Positions 61,801 to 64,000 of a stretch of 64,000 nt of DNA are shown piece after piece. How positions within the stretch are numbered: the stretch's first letter is position 1; every line of letters starts with the position of its first letter. The translations under genes were made by a program, and so were the position numbers. Source of the DNA: Mesostigma viride (taxonomy: Eukaryota > Streptophyta > Mesostigmatophyceae > Mesostigmatales > Mesostigmataceae); the NCBI GenBank assembly GCA_009746045.1, contig RPFO01000038.1, forward strand, positions 592,607 through 656,606. Reading direction: 5' to 3'. The notes under the pieces were generated by a model. That model saw only the letters and a list, made by a program, of their open reading frames with translations. It was not told the DNA's origin and did not search any database.

Positions 61801-64000
61801 ACAAACTAGTGTATCTGGTTGGTTTCCTAACTCCATGGCCTCCAATGAGTAACTAGTATACACACTGACACGATTACTGCGGTGGACCTATGGTCACCCA
61901 TCATGTGTGCGTGGATCATGCAGCCAAGGGGAGGAGAACGAGATCATAATTCTGTCGCTCGTGCGGTCCAACAACCACGAGCCGACGCCGTCGTTCGGCT
62001 TCATGAAGGTGAGCTAGAGCTACGGTCCGTTTTTCAAAGGTGTGCCAGGACTGCTGTTGGTTTCCTGAAGGTTGAGCCCAACAACCCGCAAAGAAAGGGT
62101 AGATGTGACAGCAGACAGCACTTATTCAGGCCATCTGGATGTGACACTGCATGCACTATCGCATGATACAGTGCATTTCTGCCTAACGCTAATCCCTTAT
62201 GGCCTTTTGTGGAGGTTAGTAGGTGTGGCTTGGTGCAGAAGTCAACGTTGCCTCTATCTGGCGCGTGGCGCGATCCGTGCAAGTGCATGCCTAGATAGGG
62301 TTGCGTGCGTGAAGCCGCATGCATGGGCGATGATGTGTTTAGTAAGTGCCGCTTTGGCCGATGACGCATGGGCTACTGCCAAGCTGACGCAGCGATTTGC
62401 ACGGGGGATACTCTCCTGCCTGAAGGCACGCGGGCACGCAGGCAGCTGGCATGCATCAATCTCCGCCGCACACACTCTTTTCCGTTATCCCCTGCCCCCT
62501 TTCTAATTCCGACTCCCCCTCCCCCTATATAACCCCCCCACCAGCACGCAGGTGCGCAACCGCATCATCGCGCCAGCGCTGCGATGCGATCTGCTGTCGT
62601 CATAGTTTGGTTATGTTTCATTTGTCCTGTCTGTTCGTGCAGGTGCGCAACCGCATCATCGTGGCCCTCTCCCGCGCGCGCTGCGGCCTCTTTATCCTGG
62701 GAAATGGCACCATGTTCGCCCGCAACGAGCACTGGGGCCGCGTGATAGCAGAACTTCGGGACATGGACGCATACTTCCCCGCAGGCACAGGCCTCGAGCT
62801 CTCTTGCCCGCGCCACCCGGGCCAGCGCAAGGCGGCACGCACGGCGCAGGATTTCAAGATGGTCTCCCACGGGGGGTGCGCGCAGAACTGCGGGCAACAG
62901 CTGGCGTGTGGCCACACGTGCCCGCTGCTTTGCCACCCCCAAGAGGTATGGTCTGCTGGCACCTGCATGCACCGCTGCGATCTGGAACCACGTGCATGTA
63001 TGCCAGAACATGCATATCGATGGCATGTATGCATGTACATGTATCGAAGGCTTGCTAACGGGGGTGGGCTGCGAACCAGCCGGGGAAAGAAGTTGGAACG
63101 TTTCCCGTCAACGTATTTCAGTGTGTGGTTGCCATGCACGGCTTTAACAGATTTCAGTTGCATGATCCCGTCCATCCGTGTAGCCGCGGCCGGCTAGACT
63201 CTCAGAACCATCGATGTTCTTGTGCTATCGAAAATTGTTTATGACTGTACCAACTATTTCTTCTTGTTTCTGGCTATGTTGGCTGCACGCAGAGGCACGA
63301 CGAGTTGAAGTGCCAGAAGCCCTGTGCGCTGGAACACCCAGGGTGTGGCCACCGCTGCCAGGGGCGCTGCAGCCAGAAGCCCTGCCCGCCTTGCCAGGTG
63401 GCGGTGCCGCGGACACTGGCCTGCGGGCACACGGTGCAGATGGCCTGCTCTGACAAGGCTGTGGCCGCCCGATGCAAGGAGTTTGTCACGGTAATAAGGC
63501 TGGGAGTGTGGCAAGGATGGGTGTTATGTGCGCATGGCGTAGCCGTTGCTGGTGAAATCACAGGTACATGTTGCTGGCTGTGGGCATGTTTATAACTTGT
63601 TCAGCCGCATGCAGCCTGTGATCTCAAGCAGACCAGCAAACGCACATGTCGTCCCCGCTCGCGTGGCCTGTTCTGCAAGTCCCACCAGCAACATTTATGC
63701 TGACGGTTGATGTGCGCAGCAGCCAGCAGCACCACACTACAGCACAAGGGTCTATCAGGCAGTGGCCAGCTGAACGGTCTCACGGACACATCCGAGTCGG
63801 CAGGCCGCATGCATATGCCACGTATGCCATGTGCGCATATGCCATATGTGCGGACTGCATGGGCCGGTGCATGCACGGTTGGGCACGCAGTCCATGTTCG
63901 GGGGCACTGCCTAGATCTCACGGCATGCTTGTTTTGCGTATGTTCTATGACAGTGGTAAAGGGTGGGCACTCGGGATGTCTGTGATGAAGTTTCTGGGCA
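34848..64000 (+). CDS. ZNFX1-type (NFX1 zinc finger) SF1 RNA helicase, partial 3' end
   Basis: Exons are 34848-38175, 50284-50692, 52362-52804, 54059-54254, 54797-56335, 56949-56973, 57982-58553, 61924-62008, 62643-62945 and 63293-63490 (7,098 nt, all phases consistent); more follow past the window. Domains in order: MGATES, fitting an N-myristoylation site; a low-complexity region with Gln/His runs and a Gly/Gln repeat (about 404-704); the conserved ZNFX1 N-region (EEHYLDTTFRLMRENFLQPL). Next come Walker A GPPGTGKT (about 1385), CYTNHALDQIL, the Walker B-like VVVEECGELLEG, LVGDHEQLRP, DDYQGEENEIIILSLVRSN, VALSRARCGLFI, and Cys/His NFX1-type zinc fingers (CQKPCALEHPGCGHRC). Relatives act in antiviral RNA sensing (ZNFX1) and small-RNA silencing (fission yeast Hrr1). 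Start 34848 has G at -3 and +4. Exon 2's left edge is the least sure. Confidence 0.85.
38250..49410. repeat. 11.1-kb minisatellite in helicase intron 1, about 220 units of 49/52 bp
   Basis: The unit runs TTTTTGTACTCTCGGTAC, GGTGTTGTAGAATGC, TCCCTCTCCACCCTTG (49 bp). The 52-bp form has an extra TTG, and rare 48- and 51-bp forms occur. Common variants are TTGTAG/TTGCAG, GGTACGG/GGTATGG and CCCTTG/CCCTAG/CCCTCG. The array fills almost all of intron 1 (38176-50283). Because 49 and 52 are both 1 mod 3, reading frames rotate from unit to unit and give long spurious open frames on both strands. Confidence 0.97.
50757..50920. repeat. 28-bp tandem repeat, about 6 copies
   Basis: The unit has GGCGGGGGCTGTG and TGCATTCTGTACA, at a regular 28-bp period. 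It lies at the start of helicase intron 2 (50693-52361). Confidence 0.85.
51170..51680. repeat. 56-bp minisatellite, 9 copies
   Basis: The unit has GCTCTACTTTGTGTATTTGC and GAGCATAAGTACATTATG, with a period of 56 bp and very low divergence. It is in helicase intron 2 and unrelated to the other arrays. Confidence 0.92.
52786..52919. repeat. 67-bp tandem duplication across the exon 3 donor
   Basis: 52786-52852 and 52853-52919 are near identical. The copied segment includes the last codons of exon 3 (GKTFTT, the Walker A lysine side) and the GTACGG splice donor. Use of the second donor would read into an in-frame TGA (TAC TGA near 52831), so the first donor at 52805 must be the productive one. 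Confidence 0.88.
56949..56973 (+). other. 25-nt microexon 6 of the helicase
   Basis: GGCAG acceptor, 25 nt encoding LVLVGDHEQ (with the bases left from exon 5), then the GTGCGT donor. It supplies helicase motif III (GDHxQ). Exon 7 continues LRPKVECYELERRC in phase, as the family requires. Confidence 0.8.
58632..58835. repeat. 20-bp tandem repeat, 10 copies
   Basis: The unit GAGTGCACTATGTATTCAT(A/T) recurs every 20 bp in helicase intron 7 (58554-61923). Confidence 0.93.
58957..60490. repeat. 34-bp minisatellite, about 45 copies
   Basis: The unit has ATAGATGCCATACACAGTG and ACACGACTACTGTCC. Variants are CCATAG/CAATAG, GCCATA/GTCATG and CATACA/CATGCA. It lies in helicase intron 7 and is unrelated to the 34-bp array at 25832. 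Confidence 0.95.
60491..61923. other. Remainder of helicase intron 7, no gene seen
   Basis: The sequence is unique. It contains a palindromic hairpin at 60731-60784 (arms ACGGAAGGGGTGTAT and ATACACCCCTTTCCGT). Overlapping short open frames on both strands (60967-61362, 61387-61749) show no recognisable domain. Confidence 0.5.
62548..62661. repeat. Duplicated splice acceptor and exon 9 start
   Basis: The 23 bases from GCAG through GTGCGCAACCGCATCATCG occur at 62548-62570 and again at 62639-62661, 91 bp apart. The second copy is the real start of exon 9 because its reading frame continues VALSRARCG. The first is a decoy and diverges at once. Confidence 0.8.

Overview
The window is eukaryotic nuclear DNA. 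Five multi-exon genes can be rebuilt by joining exons at GT-AG junctions (one is GC-AG) with matching phase. A green alga or close relative is likely: one gene encodes a PLIP-type plastid lipase with a transit-peptide-like N-terminus, and the Bet1-type SNARE looks plant-like. The species cannot be named from sequence alone. No tRNA, rRNA, prokaryotic gene or CRISPR array was seen.

Layout: (1) 1-4550 is a transposon graveyard. It holds a minus-strand non-LTR retrotransposon (LINE) split by a 1.7-kb insertion, then several plus-strand LINE/SINE 3' ends. (2) 4907-8392 (-) is a four-exon Bet1-type SNARE. (3) 9407-13628 (+) is a four-exon extended SDR of the DenD-like type. (4) 14196-15249 (+) is a 5'-truncated LINE with an 11-bp target-site duplication. 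(5) 17182-22743 (-) is a five-exon class-3 lipase (PLIP family). (6) 24449-29478 (+) is a four-exon C1orf52/UPF0690-like protein. (7) 29877-32066 is a second repeat island. (8) 34848 to beyond 64000 (+) is a very large ZNFX1-type (NFX1 zinc finger) helicase with at least ten exons. The genes form two divergent pairs (Bet1/DenD-like and lipase/C1orf52-like), followed by the helicase. They do not form a pathway: they cover Golgi traffic, sugar-acid metabolism, plastid lipid hydrolysis, an unknown nuclear-type protein and RNA surveillance.

The dominant oddity is tandem repetition inside introns. Most of the longer introns carry their own unrelated microsatellite or minisatellite. The extreme case is an 11.1-kb array of about 220 copies of a 49/52-bp unit in intron 1 of the helicase gene. 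Nearly all long open frames in these arrays are artefacts of repeat periodicity. A second theme is a conserved 3'-terminal hairpin (bulged base, CAAC loop) at the ends of at least eight LINE/SINE copies, with compensatory stem changes. Exon boundaries below were derived by eye from splice consensus, phase and family resemblance. They were not checked against transcripts.
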